From Mycolicibacterium sp. CH28 (GTDB lineage Bacteria; Actinomycetota; Actinomycetes; Mycobacteriales; Mycobacteriaceae), in contig NZ_SRLQ01000004.1 of assembly GCF_004745805.1 (NCBI RefSeq), positions 186,001-250,000 on the forward strand: 64,000 nt of DNA. The letters are read 5' to 3'. Under the pieces are notes generated by a model. It was not told the origin of the DNA. It searched no databases and worked only from the letters and a program-made list of their open reading frames with translations. The position numbers were made by a program, and so were the translations under genes. Positions 63,098-64,000 of this stretch are shown here, piece after piece (the first letter of the stretch is position 1; every line of letters begins with the position of its first letter).

Positions 63098-64000
63098 ATG
63101 ACCAAACGTGGAGACGCAGAGGCCCTCGCTCGCAGCCTGCCGGCACGGCCGTACGTCGGGGGTCAGTGGCAGTCGCGGAACGGCGCGGACCGGTTCGACG
63201 TGGTCGACCCAGTCACCGAGCGCACCATCGCGACAGTGGCCGAAGCCGACCAGGAGACGGTCGACGACGCGGTCAGTGCGGCCCGCTCGGCGTTGGACGG
63301 TGGGGAATGGGGCCGGCTCGACGGTCCCAGCCGCGGCCAGCTGCTGAACGCCCTCGCCCAGCTGATCGAAGACCGGTCCGAGGACTTCTGCAACCTGGAA
63401 TCTGTTGATATCGGCAAGCCGGCGTTCGAGCCCAGAGTGATCGATCTCCCCCAAACGGTCGCGACCTTCCGGCACTACGCCGGGTGGGCCGACAAACTCG
63501 AAGGCCGCACCATCCCGACTCCGGGATACATGGGGCGTGCCACCTTGAGCTACACGATCCGTGAGCCGATCGGAGTCGTCGCGGCTATCACGCCGTGGAA
63601 TTCCCCGACGATGATCGGCGCATGGAAGATCGCACCGGCACTGGCGGCGGGTTGCGCGGTGGTCCTCAAGCCGCCGGAGGACGCGCCCCTCACATCGCTG
63701 CTCCTGGCACAACTGGTGGAACAGGCCGGGTTTCCGGCCGGTGCGTTCGCTGTCTTGCCGGGGCGCGGTCCCACGACGGGTTCGGCTCTGACCCACCATC
63801 GGGGTGTCGACAAGATCTCGTTCACCGGCAGTCCGCAGACCGGACACCAGGTCGCCGTCGCCGCGGCAGACGGATTTCGGCCCACCACAATGGAACTCGG
63901 TGGCAAGAGCCCGCAGATCGTGTTCGCCGACGCCGACCTGGACGCTGCTGCCGACGGTGTCGCGCTGGGGATCTTCGCCAACCAGGGGCAGGTGTGCGCG
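63098..64000 (+). CDS. Aldehyde dehydrogenase, divergent copy (C-terminus beyond window edge)
   Basis: First 301 residues of an NAD(P)-dependent ALDH, clearly different from the operon copy. It shows RPYVGGQWQSRNG, GVVAAITPWNSPTMIGAWKIAPALAAGCAVVLKPPEDAP, ISFTGSPQTGHQV, the general-base Glu in MELGGKSPQIVF, and the catalytic Cys in NQGQVCA at the very end of the window. ATG at 63098; GGGAGA about 12 nt upstream is a modest ribosome site. Divergent from iclR, with two copies of the shared palindrome in its upstream region. Truncated only by the window. Confidence 0.9.
   Translation, partial: MTKRGDAEALARSLPARPYVGGQWQSRNGADRFDVVDPVTERTIATVAEADQETVDDAVSAARSALDGGEWGRLDGPSRGQLLNALAQLIEDRSEDFCNLESVDIGKPAFEPRVIDLPQTVATFRHYAGWADKLEGRTIPTPGYMGRATLSYTIREPIGVVAAITPWNSPTMIGAWKIAPALAAGCAVVLKPPEDAPLTSLLLAQLVEQAGFPAGAFAVLPGRGPTTGSALTHHRGVDKISFTGSPQTGHQVAVAAADGFRPTTMELGGKSPQIVFADADLDAAADGVALGIFANQGQVCA

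Overview
The window is high-GC actinobacterial DNA and almost certainly comes from an environmental, probably fast-growing Mycobacterium/Mycolicibacterium. The protein sequences match the M. tuberculosis genes Rv1323-Rv1328 and Rv1221-Rv1257 in nearly the same order but in inverted orientation. Lipoboxes, GTG/TTG starts, kgd, LpqY-SugABC, LprE, LpqZ, Cyp130 and SigE/RseA/HtrA/TatB are all typical of mycobacteria. No tRNA, rRNA or CRISPR array was seen.

Layout. (1) 1-7071: alpha-glucan locus, with glgP (partial, minus) divergent from glgE-glgB. (2) 7079-12094: a YbbN-like thioredoxin/TPR protein, a DUF3817 membrane protein, a 60-bp tandem repeat at the fadA4 stop codon, the scoA-scoB-fadA4 operon, and a divergent IclR regulator. 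(3) 12386-23185: cyp130-tetR, acyltransferase and deaD, lprE, a secreted cupin, and a nuclease-exonuclease-helicase fusion of the TM0106 family coupled to a GlcD-like FAD oxidase. (4) 23196-28805: two MFS exporters, an Rv2629-like protein and a membrane protein. (5) 28988-37364: kgd, a DUF732 secreted protein, an SDR, lpqZ, a short malic enzyme and corA. (6) 37593-40724: a large secreted protein with Ig/cadherin-like repeats, which is accessory. (7) 40760-45707: lpqY-sugA-sugB-sugC plus a SUFU-domain gene in one overlapping operon. (8) 45891-52955: small membrane proteins, a CitE/malyl-CoA-lyase-like enzyme, an MgtE-N/CBS protein, a DUF1003 protein, a lytic transglycosylase and mrp. (9) 53017-56383: tatB, htrA, rseA and sigE, the extracytoplasmic stress module. 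(10) About 56455-58060: an IS110-family insertion sequence immediately upstream of sigE. (11) 58074-64000: a catabolic locus of SDR, ALDH, a ThDP-dependent decarboxylase, an IclR regulator and a divergent second ALDH (cut by the window edge).

How the parts connect. LpqY-SugABC recovers trehalose. In the known mycobacterial pathway trehalose is turned into maltose-1-phosphate, which GlgE and GlgB polymerise and branch, and GlgP degrades the glucan, so both ends of one cycle lie in this window. SigE, its anti-sigma factor RseA, the HtrA protease and TatB form the envelope-stress cluster.

The most interesting signals are these. The 300-bp leader of the IS110 transposase folds into three stem-loops arranged as in a bridge RNA. 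A 15-bp palindrome recurs in all three promoters of the ThDP/ALDH locus and probably defines an IclR regulon. An 18-bp perfect inverted repeat sits just upstream of sigE. Repeat elements have entered or border coding sequence in fadA4, the TM0106 gene and an MFS exporter.
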